Assembly (NCBI GenBank): GCA_022818135.1
Contig: JAFMSR010000015.1
Coordinates: 35,761,143 to 35,825,142 of the forward strand
Direction: 5' to 3'
Source of the DNA: Saxidomus purpurata
Lineage: Eukaryota; Mollusca; Bivalvia; Venerida; Veneridae
DNA length: 64,000 nt
A program made the translations under genes and the position numbers. The notes under the pieces were generated by a model. The model saw only the letters and a list, made by a program, of their open reading frames with translations, did no database searches and was not told where the DNA came from. Positions 22,775-37,400 of the stretch are shown piece by piece. Position 1 is the stretch's first letter. Every line of letters begins with the position of its first letter.

Positions 22775-25700
22775 CTGAAATGAGAATTGAAAATTTTGAG
22801 AATCGAGCCAGAGACCAGACGGTAATGTCTGACCCTTACCCTTCTAAAGTTTTAAAATGGACTTGTCCAGTCTTCAATTTGGACAGTACCATTAGTTGTT
22901 GTAAGGGATGCTTACTGAAAGTTTACTGGCTAAATAGTGAAGACAGGAGATCAGGATCAGACTGCAAGGATGTGTAAGATGATCATGATCTGCAAAGGTC
23001 ATAAATCTAGAATCAGTTTCTGCCAGGAATACAGCTGAACTTGTGCTAATCAACCAGACAAACTGTCCAGTGGAAACAGGAAAGATGGCTTCAAACCTTA
23101 ACATACTATACAAAATAGTCAAACTGCATTATTGCTTAGTAGGATGCTTGAGGGGAGTGGTTGCATAAAGGTTTAGGTGTCTGCCACTCATACTGGAGGT
23201 TGTGGGTTCGAGTCCCACTAGGATCACGACCGTACCTCCTCATATGACACCAGCACTGGTTTTTCCAGGAAGTGGACTCGAGAGTGACTTGATAAGCTTC
23301 AAGCTTGCTTCACAATCAAGCTAAAATAAATTAGTATAAACTATAAACTGAAACACAGTGAAATCTTGGAACAGTGCTTTTTTACTACATTGTATTTGAC
23401 AGTAAAAACTGATTTTCATAAAATTCAGTAGAACTGAAAAATTTGGTTTGGTAATTCTCATTTTTCTGAGGATTAAGTTATCCTTTGATAATTGTATTCT
23501 TAAGATAATGATGGTCACTTTGAAGGGTAATGCCACTATAATAAATTTCAGTCTATTTACTTAAGGAAGAGTCACACTTTATTAAATGTCTGATAAAGGC
23601 AAGTGGGTGTTCATAACTAAAGTCAGTTATGATAGAACATGTTCAGCACACAAGTCCTATATGAGACAACATGCATCTACAGGTCACAGACAAGAACCAG
23701 TGGTAGACAAAGTCCAATCATACAGTTCAGGATAGGGTATGAGCGGCTCTATGGTAAACTAGGTCTAGTGTAGAGAGATTATGTGAAGATCAATAATATT
23801 TGGCCGCGAACAGAAGCACTGATAGCCATTTAATCAAGGATCAATACAAACAACAAGGCACAAAACAATATGCCTAAATATTAATCCAAACTGGACAAGG
23901 CAGACAACACCCAAGAGTAGACAATTGTATCACTTGCAAACCGTCGTAATTTCTCAAATGGATTTGTCCAGCTTGCAATTTCGACCGTACCATTATTTTG
24001 TTCATATGGGTGCTCATTGAATTTAAGTTACTGATGGAGATGGGAAACACTTCAGATTATAATAAGAACGAAGAGATGTATAGATCAAATTCGATATTCG
24101 TATCTGTTTCAAATGAGATCGTCATTAATTTTCTTCTATATAACATTTCAAAGCAGAAAACTATTACTAAAGTATTGTAGCATATATTTAACCTGTCACA
24201 TTGGTACCCATTACAAATTCATTCATGCATGAAATCCATAACAATCAACCATAATATAACCATGAAACCAAACATATAGCGAATTTTATCTATACATGCT
24301 GATCATGATCAGAGCCTGTTACAAATGAAGACAGAATAATAAATGCCTGCTCACACTGATGTACATATAACTCCTTATCAAGCTAAGTTTGAAAGTCAGT
24401 GACACATAGTAGACCTGGCAAAGCCTTAAGCAAACATGGAGGTAACTTGAGTCAAACACTATTGAGCCCCACCCACCCATTAGTTTTTGTGACAAGGATG
24501 GATACAGAATTTAAGGAAGGCCTGATTATACAAATGTAAAAATATAGACTACTTAGGGTAACACCCGATTTACAAATGTAAAAATATGACACAGGGCCCT
24601 TTCTTACCAAGAGTACACAAAACCAGGATTCCCTCTGGCACTTACAATTTTTGCCAAATACGATAAATTTACAAATTTGGAGACAATTTTTCTGTTTTGG
24701 TGACAAAAATACTTCGATTAATATCTCTCTTTTTAGGCAGTTTTTGAGAATTTCCCACACCACCTCAACCCCTCCAAAACTGCTGCAAGTTATGAATACA
24801 TGACATGACTTAAGTCTGTAAGAATATCAAGTTAAGACGGTCTAGACTGTGGATTACCTACAGCGGCTCTGGGACTTAGAAGACATCTGTTACATATCTA
24901 TCACGTTAAACATTATTGATCAAAGCAGACAAGTGCAACTGTTCCCTCAAATAATGACCAAAGTGAAACCATATCACACCAGACTACTGTATATATTGTT
25001 CTCATGTACAGTATGACCTGGTATTGATTGTTCTCATAATATTCTAAGAACCACTTAAAAGTGAACATACTATTTTTATTGCACAATATTACCGCTGATG
25101 TTTAATTAATTGAGCAAATCAACAATACTGGTAGATATGTCTGAATAATTTCTATCCATGGCAATATTTGATGGTTAGTATAAGTATAATTTGCCATAGA
25201 TATTGATACTGCTGATTATTTTACACGCCTGCTGAATTCTGCTGTTGCAACGGGAGCAGATCATGGATCAATCTGCACATAAATGTAGGCTGATCATGAT
25301 CTACACTGTTTCATTTTCAGTCAGTTCCTTTTCAGTCAGTTCCTTTTCAGTCAATTCCTTTTCAGTCAATTCATTTTCAGTCAATTCCTTTTCAGTCAAG
25401 TTCCTTTTCAGTCAGTTCCTTTTCAGTCAATTCCCTTTTCAGTCAATTCCTTTTCAGTCAGTCCCTTTTCAATCAATTCCTTTTCAGTGAGTTCCTTTTC
25501 AGTCATGAAATTATGTAACGAATGCTCTGGACGTACGAGAATGATAATTTGAAGACAGTAAATTATTTTCTGAACCTTCTCAACTTCTATTTAATTCTCA
25601 TAGATCTTACAATTTTGTCTGTATCATTTAATGTTCTGAGAGGATGAAAGAGTACTGACTGAATCATTTAATGTTCTGAGAGGATGAAAGAGTACTGACT

Positions 25701-28700
25701 GAATATATAACCATGTGCATGTTATTTCTCATTATGCATTTCCAATTTCAGTTTATTTATACATCTCAGACTCATTCTGTCAAACAGTAAATTCAATATC
25801 AAAATAATTCTGTTCAATTAAGGGTATCATGTTTGTTTCAAGAATAATAATCACAACTGCCTCAATATTTCTGTTTCCATGGGTAAATTCATGAATGACT
25901 CAAAATTTCAATTTTAAGAGTTTAATATATATGCTCAAATATTCTATCTCATGGGTAAATTTTTCAAATACCTTGACAGTTTCATATTATATTCCTAAAA
26001 AATATCTAAGTATCAAATTTAAGGAAAATATTATCACTCCCCAACATCAGGAAGTTTTGAAACCAAAAATAAAGACTTTTTGTCACTTGAAGTGACTTTT
26101 ATGATACTCACGCACACATTTAAACAAATAGCAAACAGGACTATCAAAAAATTGTAACAAACACTTGAATCACTTTTTACAATGTTAAAAATAGTCACAT
26201 AATAAATAAATTCCTGCTTATTATAAGTTTTGACAAAAAAGAAATCAGAAATGTTTTTGATGTATGATGTAACAATTGAAATTCAGCAGAGTCTAGTTGC
26301 TTGAAATATGAACTCCAGTCATGATTTTAAGATATTTAAAAGAGCTTTGCCTTTTTGAAACAAATGTTTCTTAACTGATGATGGGAACTTTTATTTTTGG
26401 CCCTTAGTCCACCTCTCTAATTTAGCAATTAATTTTGTTCAATTCTCACAAAATAATTATGGCCAACAATGATATTATTCCATCACCCTTTACTTGTTCA
26501 AACTCTGTCCTAAAAGTAGCAGTGTCCATGTTTAAATGAACTTGGACAGGCTTTTGTCAAATCCTACCAATGTTTAATGGGACTTTTATACAGTACTATC
26601 ATGGGCAGCTATAATGATTATCCTTTGGCGAAACTTTACAACTATTTATCCACTCTGCACCTAACATGGTTAAAAATTTAATAGGCCGAATCTGAGTTTA
26701 ATTTAATAATCAGGGGGTAATTTTAGAGTCATAAAACCTTTGATAAATTTGTCAAAATTCAACCTAATTGACAAGGTCTACCCTATATTTTAGAGGACTT
26801 GTTGGTCTATTTTCCATAACTTCAACAACTTCTTGGCCAATTTTCTATTTCCAAATTGTTTTGATTACAATCTGCAACTTCTATGGCCACCTTACACAAG
26901 ATCTTCATTTAACACTTCCATGTTGATCAAAACATATAAATGACTGAAAAACTGATAAGTTTACAAATACCCATAGGGAAGTACATTAACTTATCAAAAT
27001 CAGTAAACACAATCAATTTTGTTCTTTTATTCAAATAAACTCTGCACCTTTCCCATGCAAACAGCATATAAACTCTACATTTAGGTTTTTATGCCAAACA
27101 AAAAAATCTGTGTTTCTAGTCTGTTTGCCAAAAATTTAAAGTCAAATTCTAATTTATATTTATGAAATAATTATATCCGTTCCAGTGCCGATCATCGTCT
27201 GATAAACAATGATTTGGAGTTTTGATATGCAGTAATTAACCAAGAATGCTAGAGGCCTGAGTGGTTTATAACTGCACATCAGGACAACAAAGAGTTGTTT
27301 ATTAGACAATAACAATGCTGAAAAGTGTGTTATTTTGATTCTAATATAACCAGATATTACAAAAGGTGAATAAATGCAAAGCTTTATTTTCTATGATTTA
27401 TTTAACATTATGCTGCAAAATATGACATCATCTATTCCTGCATTGTTTATCGCATAATAAAACATCATTTTCTACTCTTTTGTATATAGAGACAAACTTA
27501 AAAATAAGCGTCATGTTAGAATTTTTATTTTGCCTTTTTTAAAACACTCGAAAATCGTTATTTTTTTATCATTCCTCACACAAAAAAAGTTTGAGGTCGG
27601 TAATAAAAATAAAGGTTGGTCGGAAGGCCAGAAACACATACGTTACTTTGCCCTATGATGTGTTTTATTAGTGAAGCTGCAGTAGTAATGTATTACGTTC
27701 ATGCATATCATTGTATTAAACACTAATGAAATTACTGTAAATCATTAAATTTTGATGTTACTCAGTGATCTGTGAGGACCTCAGTGATTTTATGAGACTT
27801 TATTTTACAATATGTCATTGAGAATTCTAGTACTAAATCAATATATTTACAATGTTTACGTCGTAAAATGCAAATTAGTAACTATTTGCATATATGTGTA
27901 AATATGTTGTTCTTAATGGGAACAATTTTAAAATGGTCACGATGCAAGCTGTCTGTTACAACATTACTGTTAACTTAAGCCAGTGGCAAATGACAAAATT
28001 ACCAATGGTCATAGTGTGATTGATCAGCTTGCTCTTAGCTAAATTGTAAAATCAAAAGAAGCAACCAATCAGAAGTAACGTAACCTTACAACAATAGGGG
28101 CAGAGTAACAAATTATATTAAACTTTTCAATAAATTTGCCTTCTATGTCAAGATTAATGGAAATTAATTCATTATGAATACATTGTGATCCTATCTCCAG
28201 AAACCAAGCTCACACTGAAAAAACCTCTGGAATAAAGTTTCTCATACCTACCCCTGTAGATACATTAAATTTTCATGTTCATTGGTCGGAGTTATTTCTG
28301 TCCATCAATACAACAAAATCCAAAGATCAGTATCTTTACATTGTAACATGGTTGTTTGGTCTTAGACTGAACCAGCAGCGGCTGCTTAATAAACGAGCCA
28401 TGTCATGTGAAAACCAACATATTATTTTATATTTTCTTTGGGGGGAAACAACATCTTGTGCAAAACCCATAAAAGCTTCATTTTATTTCAATAGTTTATG
28501 AAGTGCATATGTTAAAAGAGACTTGTAATTTGCCTATATTATTGCAATCCAAATAATGCACTAAAAAATATTATCACAGCTACATGCCATGCAAAGTTTT
28601 GTCTGCCTGCGGTGGTTACATTTATCTGATACTGGCACACCATTAACCAAGAAAATTGTTAGAGTAGAAGATGATAAAATACTGTTAACATAGAAATGTT

Positions 28701-31315
28701 TCCATTTGTTAAATTAGTGATCTTTGCATGTCACATGCATTTCTGGAAATTTACTTCTTATTCTGCTTGAAACCAGAACCTGCCACAAACCAATGATCAA
28801 TGCAGTCTGATCATGATCTGCACAATGTTAGGGCTTTCACTGAACCCCTTTTTTAACCCCTTTACTATCCAAGTTGCCATTTCATACTTAATGCAGCAGG
28901 TTTAAGATATATAACATCTATTTTTTTTCAAGAGAATTGATTTGTTATCATCAGGGATCTGCATGTGCTTCTTACTTTCTTGTTTTGAGTTACAGCTTAA
29001 CTGCCAATTTTTTCTATGATTTTGAAGAATGGAAGCTCAATTTTATATATAATTATATGTAATGAAGATTTATGCGAATGTATCAGTCATACATATTCCC
29101 TTATCAGTCTGGAAAGATTACAGCCAAGTTGTTGTAACTACTCCTAAATTTGTTTGATTTACGTAAATTGCATAAAGTGCATGCACACAGAGAGCTGAAA
29201 AAATTTCTCTGTATCGAAAATACATAGACACATTATTTTAGTCTGACAGGATTAATCAATAAGGCATCATAGTTTCATGCCGAAATTTTAAGCATAATAT
29301 TGACTACATTTGTACCAGTACTGATATTAGCTAGAAATTAAGTTTTAAAAAGTCTCATTCATTCTTTCGGTAAACAGGGTACGACAAATAAGAACTACTA
29401 AAAGCTCTAGAACAAAGCTTTTGGAAGTACTCCACCGTTAAAAGTCCATTTTTAGAAATCTAGCATCTTTGGGGTTTAAAGCTCAGGTTCTTTAAAGAAG
29501 TACAGATCTCCCATTAGCATAATCAATACGTGATATATCTACAAATCAATCATGATTAGTGAAAGTTTGGATAGAGATCATGAGTCATATGAACAGCTGC
29601 TGCAGCCCTCAAATGTTTGCCACAGCTATTTGCATCTATTACCTTTATTCAATGTGTCTGGAGATGTGGTTACAAGTCCTGAGAAACTCTCCCTTCCTAA
29701 ATATAAACACACCCCTAGCTCCCATCTACTAAAAGAGCAAAAGATTGATGCAGAAACTTTGTTCCTGTATTGAAAAATCTTAATAATTATTTATTGGAAT
29801 TAGAATAGAAATTTGAACAGAAATTCAAATGCTTGGTCAAAAACAGAAATTCAATGGCCAAATTCAATGGCCAAGTCCAAAATGGAAATCCTAGTAGAAA
29901 TTCAATGGCCGAAGTCCAAATAGATGTAATCATTCAAAGGCCAAGGCCAAATAGAAATTCAATGGCCGAGGCCAAATAGAAATTCAATGGCCGAGGCCAA
30001 ATAGAAATTCAATGGCCGCGGCCAAATAGAAATTCAATGGCTGAGGCCAAATAGAAATTCAATGGCCGAGACCAAATAAAAATTCAATGGCCTACACCAA
30101 ATAGAAATTCAAAAGATGAGGCCAAAAACAGACATTCAGAGACCAAATAGCCCAAATAGAAATTAATGGACACCATGCCTCATTATTGAAATTTAATGAC
30201 TTCTAAGAACCTGAGTAGAAATCTTCTAAATCATTAAAATTTTTACCAGAAGTCTTCAAAATCTTACATGAACTTGAACAACAAAGACAGATGGGATGTT
30301 TAGTTGCTGTATTTAGTACCACATTAGTCATCAGCAAACATCTGCCACAAGAAGAATTGGATTGATCTTTTAACCAAATTTTGGGGTTTAAAAAAGCTCA
30401 GGTTCTTTAAAGAACCCTACATCATCAGGTCATACTAGTAGCTGGTACGCCACATCATCAGGTCATACTAGTAGCTGGTACCCCACATCATCCGGTCATA
30501 CTAGAAGCTCAGGTGTCCCACGTTATCAAGTAATACTAGTAGCTGGTACCCTACATCATCAGGTCATACTAGTAGCTGGTAACCCATATTATCAAGTCAT
30601 ACTAGTAACTTGTACCCCACATTTTCATACTAGTAGCTGGTACTGAGAAATTGTTTATTCAATTATAGACAAATTAGACTATTGACAATTTTTCCTTGAC
30701 ATTCTTTGCCTAAAATGAACCAAACCATAATTTAACTGATAGCAAGTCAGCCTTATTGTATGATATTTATTGATACACATCAAGATAATAGGTTGAGTCA
30801 TACACAAATTGTGAATCAAATAATGTAGGGAACTGCTGGCAGAACAAAGCATGTAGAAACACAGATCTTTCTTTGTATCTTCAAGTAATTTTACTATCAT
30901 CTTGGCAGCCCAATTTCTGAGAAATATCTGCTTACAAGCTCAGAGTGCATTCACAATAGGCAAAATTGTGCCAACAAATATTGTGGTATTTGGCGTCTTC
31001 TAGGTAAAACCTGCACTCAGAAGAAGATTTACAATATAAATAATGCTGTTTCATTTGAGTCAGAAAGGAGAGCACTCTTCTTGTGGCAGGAATTTTTATA
31101 CGACCACATATGTTTAATATCTTTGAAAAAAAAAATACATTAAAAATGCCAATAAACATACAAGATGATGGCATTAACACAGCTAGTAGTACCATACTTA
31201 TGTCATTAGAATAACTCAAAGAAAAGTCAGGAACATCAAACTTTTTTTAAGGAGATACTTGGTGTTTTTATAGAGACAATTTTGTATTAAAAGAACATAA
31301 TAATCTAGGGGAAAA

Positions 31316-31412
<97 letters not shown>

Positions 31413-34400
31413 TAAAAATATTGTATTCATGCAGACACATAAATATTATGAAGTCATTATAAATGATAAATTCATGATCATTCACAATTTCTCACTTCCT
31501 TATAGTTAAATTGGGGTGGTTTTGTGTGATTATTCACTTAGTTTATTGTAATTTTATTTAAGTTTAGGAAGAAAGCTTCCAATTAGGTTATTGAACTGCT
31601 CTCAGCACTCATGCCTGAAGTCATTGTAGCGTGCTTGCGCATTGGCTTTTAATCCCTTATACCCATTTTCAGCTGGATGGACTGGGGAATTTTTGGCATC
31701 AGTGTATTTGCCAAAGGACACACCTTAGGCATGATAAATCACTTATAAGGGAGTGATTTTTCACTTCTTGGATATGGAAAGATAATGCTTTTTTTTTTGG
31801 GGTGGCTGGGGGGAGAGAAATTATGGAGCGATTATTTCATTTGCTTGGGTAGGCAGTAATTCACTTTTTCTAAGTCTTTTTGTAAGTGCAAGGAATATTT
31901 TGCTGGGTTTGGAATGTGCAATTATTCATTAATTTGAAATACTCTTGCTGACAGATTATTCCCTTGCTGACTAAATTGTGATTATTCACTTGCCACTAAC
32001 TTGTGATTATTTACTTGCTGACTTAGTTGTGATTATTCACTTGCTGATTAAGTTATGATTATTCACTTGCTAACTAAGTTGAGACTATTCACTTGCTGAC
32101 TAAGTTATGATTATTCACTTGCTGACTAAGTTGTGATTATTCACTTGCTTAACTTCACTTGCTGACTAAGTTATGATTATTCACTTGCTGACTAAGTTAT
32201 GACTATTCACTTGCTGATTAAGTTATGATTATTCACTTGCTGACTAAGTTATGACTATTCACTTGCTGATTAAGTTGTGATTATTCACTTGCTGACTAAG
32301 TTATGATTATTCACTTGCTGACTAAGTTATGATTATTCACTTGCTGATTAAGTTGTGATTATTCACTTGCTGACTAAGTTGTGATTATTCACTTGCTGAC
32401 TAAGTTATGATTATTCACTTGCTGACTAAGTTATGACTTTTCACTTGCTGACTAAGTTATGATTATTCACTTGCTGACTAAGTTATGACTATTCACTTGC
32501 TGATGAAGTTGTGATTATTTACTTGCTGACTAAGTTATGACTATTCACAACATGCTGATTAAGTTGTGATTATTCACTTGCTGACTAAGTTATGACTATT
32601 CACTTGCTGACTTAAAAGTTATGATTATTCACTTGCTGACTAAGTAATAATTATTCACTTGCTGACTAAGTTATGACTATTCACTTGCTGATTAAGTTGT
32701 GATTTTTCACTTGCTGACCTGGATTTGTGATTATTCACTTGCTGACTAAGTTGTGATTATTCAATTGCTGATTTAATTGAGATTATTCACTTGCTGATTC
32801 ACTTGATATATATTATAATAAAATAGTGATTACATTATTACTGGATTAAAAAGATTTAGTAGTAAGTAAAATCACTTGCTGGGAGTTTACTGCATGAAAA
32901 AAAAAGATTTCATGTGAAGTGAAGTTCCAATAAAATAGTAGCATATCAATGGTATATTTTCTGCACAATTCATTCAGTACATTCATTCCAATTCCCATTA
33001 GAATGTTAACACATCTAGTAAATCATTTTTAACAGAGATACATAATTTCTTATCAAACCCACTAAGTGTGTAATTTTCAAATCATAAAATGTTCTGGGGA
33101 AAAGCCTGAGGTTTTGATAAATTTCTGTGAAGTATAAGTCAGATTTTTTCTAACATTCAGCACCTGCTGATAAGGCTATCAGAGAGTGAGATATCACCAT
33201 CATGTGAACTCACTGAAACTTCTAACACAGCATATCTGATTAAGGTGCCAATAATATGTCATTCTGACCAATAATTTAATGTAAAATCTAAACAGGACAA
33301 TAGTGTAGAAAGTATTTTATCTGTGTAGCAGAAGTGTTCCAAATATCTATTTTTTTTTGCTGTGTATCAACAAGAACAGCAATGATTGATAGTAATTATA
33401 AATATATTACTGGGTGAATGCATGCATGAGTTCACTAAAAACTGCATGGATCGTCTGGAATGAAATCAAAATGTAGTCTTCACTTCTTAACACAGAGGAA
33501 CAAGACTACCACTTACTTATTGTACATGATTGCAAGAACTTTGATAGATTTGATATCTCAAGTCAGACAACAATTAGGGACTTTCTCTGAAAAGTATTGT
33601 TAATACATTATAAGAAAGGAAAGAAAAATATTTGCTATCTCAACAATAATTACTTTCACTATAAACATCTTGAGCATTATAGACAATTAAGATTTTTCTG
33701 TATGATAATATTTCATCTTGATTTCCTGGTATTCAAGACTTAAATCTTTAGTTATAAGTATATACTTTAAAAGTTTCGTGTTGTTTTTTTGAGAAGTTTT
33801 TATCATTGTTAATTTTTGCAAAATCAGCTCTTTATGAACTTATCAAATTTACAGAAATTATTATATGTATGATACTGCACACTCGGGATTCAACATATGG
33901 AACAAAGTGTACCATCGCTAAACGCTAGCTGATGCAGTAACAGCCTCTAGAAAATCGATAATCCAATACTGTCTACATCAATATTGATCGTTGCCGATCG
34001 GAAGTTTCCGTATCACGATAAGTCATAAATCAGTTAGTCAGCAAAAATCGATAATGTAAGCTAGCGCTAAACTGGGACAGTTATATTCTTCACAATCATT
34101 GTACCGATAAATGATATTGACTTTCTGAGATTGCGCTGACTAACTGATTTATTGCATTAGATTTAAAGAATATTTAAAAGAAAATGAAGAGGGGCAATGT
34201 GATAATAAATGACCTAAGAAATCATTATTATGTAAATTACTTTTTTATTTCATAAATCATTTAATCAACAATGAACTTTAAAATTATGTTTTCGTTAAGT
34301 TACATAAATAGTATAAGATAGTTTGACACCTTAATTAGTTAGTTAATATATAAAGAGATGAAATGAAAGTCTTAGATTAAATGTTTTTTTTATTAACACA

Positions 34401-37400
34401 AGACTGTTGTTTTGTCATTATTCATAGTTTAAAACCGAAGCACGTATATTGGTCAAAACGTGGTAATAAATTATCGAACAAGAGGGGTTATTACCCCTAA
34501 TAATCAACATCCGGATTAAACCAATTTATGGCGCAATAAAAACAGTGTGTTAACATTGATGATGAAAATTTATTGATTCCATATATATTTTAACATAACA
34601 AAGCAAAAGGTTATTTTGTCAAATTGAAAATGCAATCTTGAAATCCGAGTATAATTAAATATTATGGAAAATAAAATTTTATAAGAAATATTATCGACAC
34701 TCGCTGAATTTAAAGATAATTTTACACTGAATTTATCTCAAAATTAAAGCTAAACATGAAAATATTTTTCAAAGACATAAGTACAAATTTCTCTCTTTCT
34801 CTCTTTCTCTCTTTCTCTCTTTCTCTCTCTCTCCAAATGTGTTCATTTCATAATTCATGATACAAAAAAAAATATTTTCGACAGTCGCTGTATTTAAAGA
34901 TAATTTTACACTGAATTTATCGCAAAATTAAACACATAAGTACAAAAATCTCTCTCTCAAGACTGTAATAACCAGAAAAGGTATGGGACCATTGTGTCAC
35001 ACTTTTTGCAATTAACAACAATATTCACACTTTTTTGACAAGTGGAGGATACAATTGTTAGAAGCCATTACTTATAAAAACATGTACAGGTGACATGTCC
35101 CATCTTTGGGCCTTTAAGATGTCAAAATGCAAATACACCTCTAAAGAAGCCAGTTTAATATATACATTTAACTGTGACAATTGAAAAAAAAACCCACCAA
35201 AGTACACAATAAGCAGAAAAAAGGTGGCACTTCTACCATATTTATTTTATTAAATTGAAACAATTTAAAAATCTATATTGACGGTCCCTAAGTTAATCAA
35301 TATTTAACAGCCTAGATTTATTATTCAGTATGCCAGTCGATAATTTCCGTGAAAACCACGGGGACACCCGATCCGTCAGACTTTACATGTTAACAGTTTA
35401 TAAATCATTCAATGGGTAGGTGAAATCGGAAACTATGTAATAAAATTTTTGCACCATTTGATTCCTTATATATTTCACTTGCCGATGCTACAAACGCATA
35501 AGCGATCCTTTAAATGGTTTTCTCTATATAAGACGAAATGTTTCAACAAATCACTGAAAAAATGAAGCAATTTAAGACCCCCATAAGCATTACATAGGGA
35601 AAACGGGGTGATAAATTTTAAACCAAAATGGGTAGGTGAAATACTTAATTAATATTTTTGAAATTTATATCACCATTTAGATAAAAGAATTTGCCAACTT
35701 TTGTCATCAACGCATAAGCGTAATATAAATCCGTTTAAAAGTTATGACGGTTAAACCGATTTTATCCTTCTTTGTTTAATGTGAAAAATGTACCGATACA
35801 TCGATTATTGGAAAAATTGAAAGTTCCATATGAAAGTCACGAATTGACAGAAAATTGGAAAAATGCAAAATAAACAACTCTTGGATATATTAAAAACTTG
35901 TACTACATAATATGTGTATTTAAGGGTTGTCTCTGCCACAACAACAATCTATATACATGTACACTGTACATGACTTTATTTGAAATTAAAGTACAACTAT
36001 TGTTGAAAGGTTTAGCAATATCTTTTTTTTTTTAAATTTGAGGCCCCCTTGAGGGTAACTCCATTTATTTTAATACAATATATAAGCAGTAAAGCAGTAC
36101 AAACAAGCTCTGTTAAATGTTAGCAATATCTTACATGCCTAGTTAAAAATATAAAATTCAACTGCCATTCTCAAGTGAACTAATAAATCAAAATGAAAAT
36201 TTAATACGGGTTGACCTGTAGTAACAACAGTGGACTCTCATGACACAATTACAATGAAGATGTGGTCAAAGGTTCAATACAAGTGTATCCATTATAAATG
36301 ACATACTCATTATACTATAAAGTGCTTTATGGCGGTCAAGTTACTTAAGTGACAAGTTACCACGGCAACAATGATAAGTCAGTATGAATTGTATATTGAA
36401 CAAAGTTGTGTTTCTGTTTATACAAAGTGAGAATACTTTCCTTCTAAAACTGTTTTATTTTACTTTTCATATTCAGCAGTTAGACTCTGAGAAATTCAAA
36501 TCAGGAAAATTGGATGTTTTTCTCATTGTGTGGCTCATATTATAAATGATCTTATATGATGGTAATTAAATTGGGTGTTACTGTACTTAATTCAAATACA
36601 AAATGTAGGATTCAACTCAAAAATCTGTTTCACAAATACTGTGGGTGGATTATTTTGTCAACATACAGCCTAAACTTTCAACACATTATCTGCTATGTAA
36701 ATATCAATTAAATACCATAAACTAATATTTGATGTATTTTAGATCACTCATAAACCAGACCTGTCCTTGAGACTGTGAGAAAAATAGATCAGAAAGTATG
36801 AAATTCTGCACTCTGAGGTTAAAAATGCCTTTTCAACAGCTTTGTACTTACATTAGGGCTCGGGTATTAATTATGGGGCTCTATTATAACTCTGACATAC
36901 AATATGGCTTAGTATTATAAGCAGCTATATAATGTTACATTGTCATAAAGGGGTGGGCTCTTACTGTTATCTGAAGTATGCCATAAATTGTTCTCAAGTT
37001 TGATTAAATCTTGTCCTGTACATCTTTAAACAATTTACTGTCATTTATCACCCCCAGTCGAACTAGGTCACTCAGCATGTAGAAGAATTGAAAAACTATA
37101 ACAAACTTACTTCTACTCTGAAACCCAAGTAGATTATTAAGTAAGAGACAGGGGAAAGTGGCCACTTCAAAGGTAACTGCTAATTACCTAAGAGCTAACT
37201 GCACCATGGTATTAATTGTAATTTTTTGTACATATCAAACTTCAAGTTGAGACAGTGCCATCATTATAGATCAGCTACCGGCTATATAAGTGCAGTTTAT
37301 TAAAAATCCAATCCAAAAAATATAATGCCATATTGAATTAAGATTACGAACTTGAAATCTTTTACGTGACTTATTTCATACATTCCTCACAAACTACGAA

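Noticed and set aside
29552..29773. 73-codon plus-strand frame with fairly complex composition
   Set aside because: No family recognised and no convincing splice signals around it; it lies antisense within GTF2F2 intron 7.
31216..31485. Lysine-rich minus-strand frame
   Set aside because: It is translation of the 86-base poly-T run.
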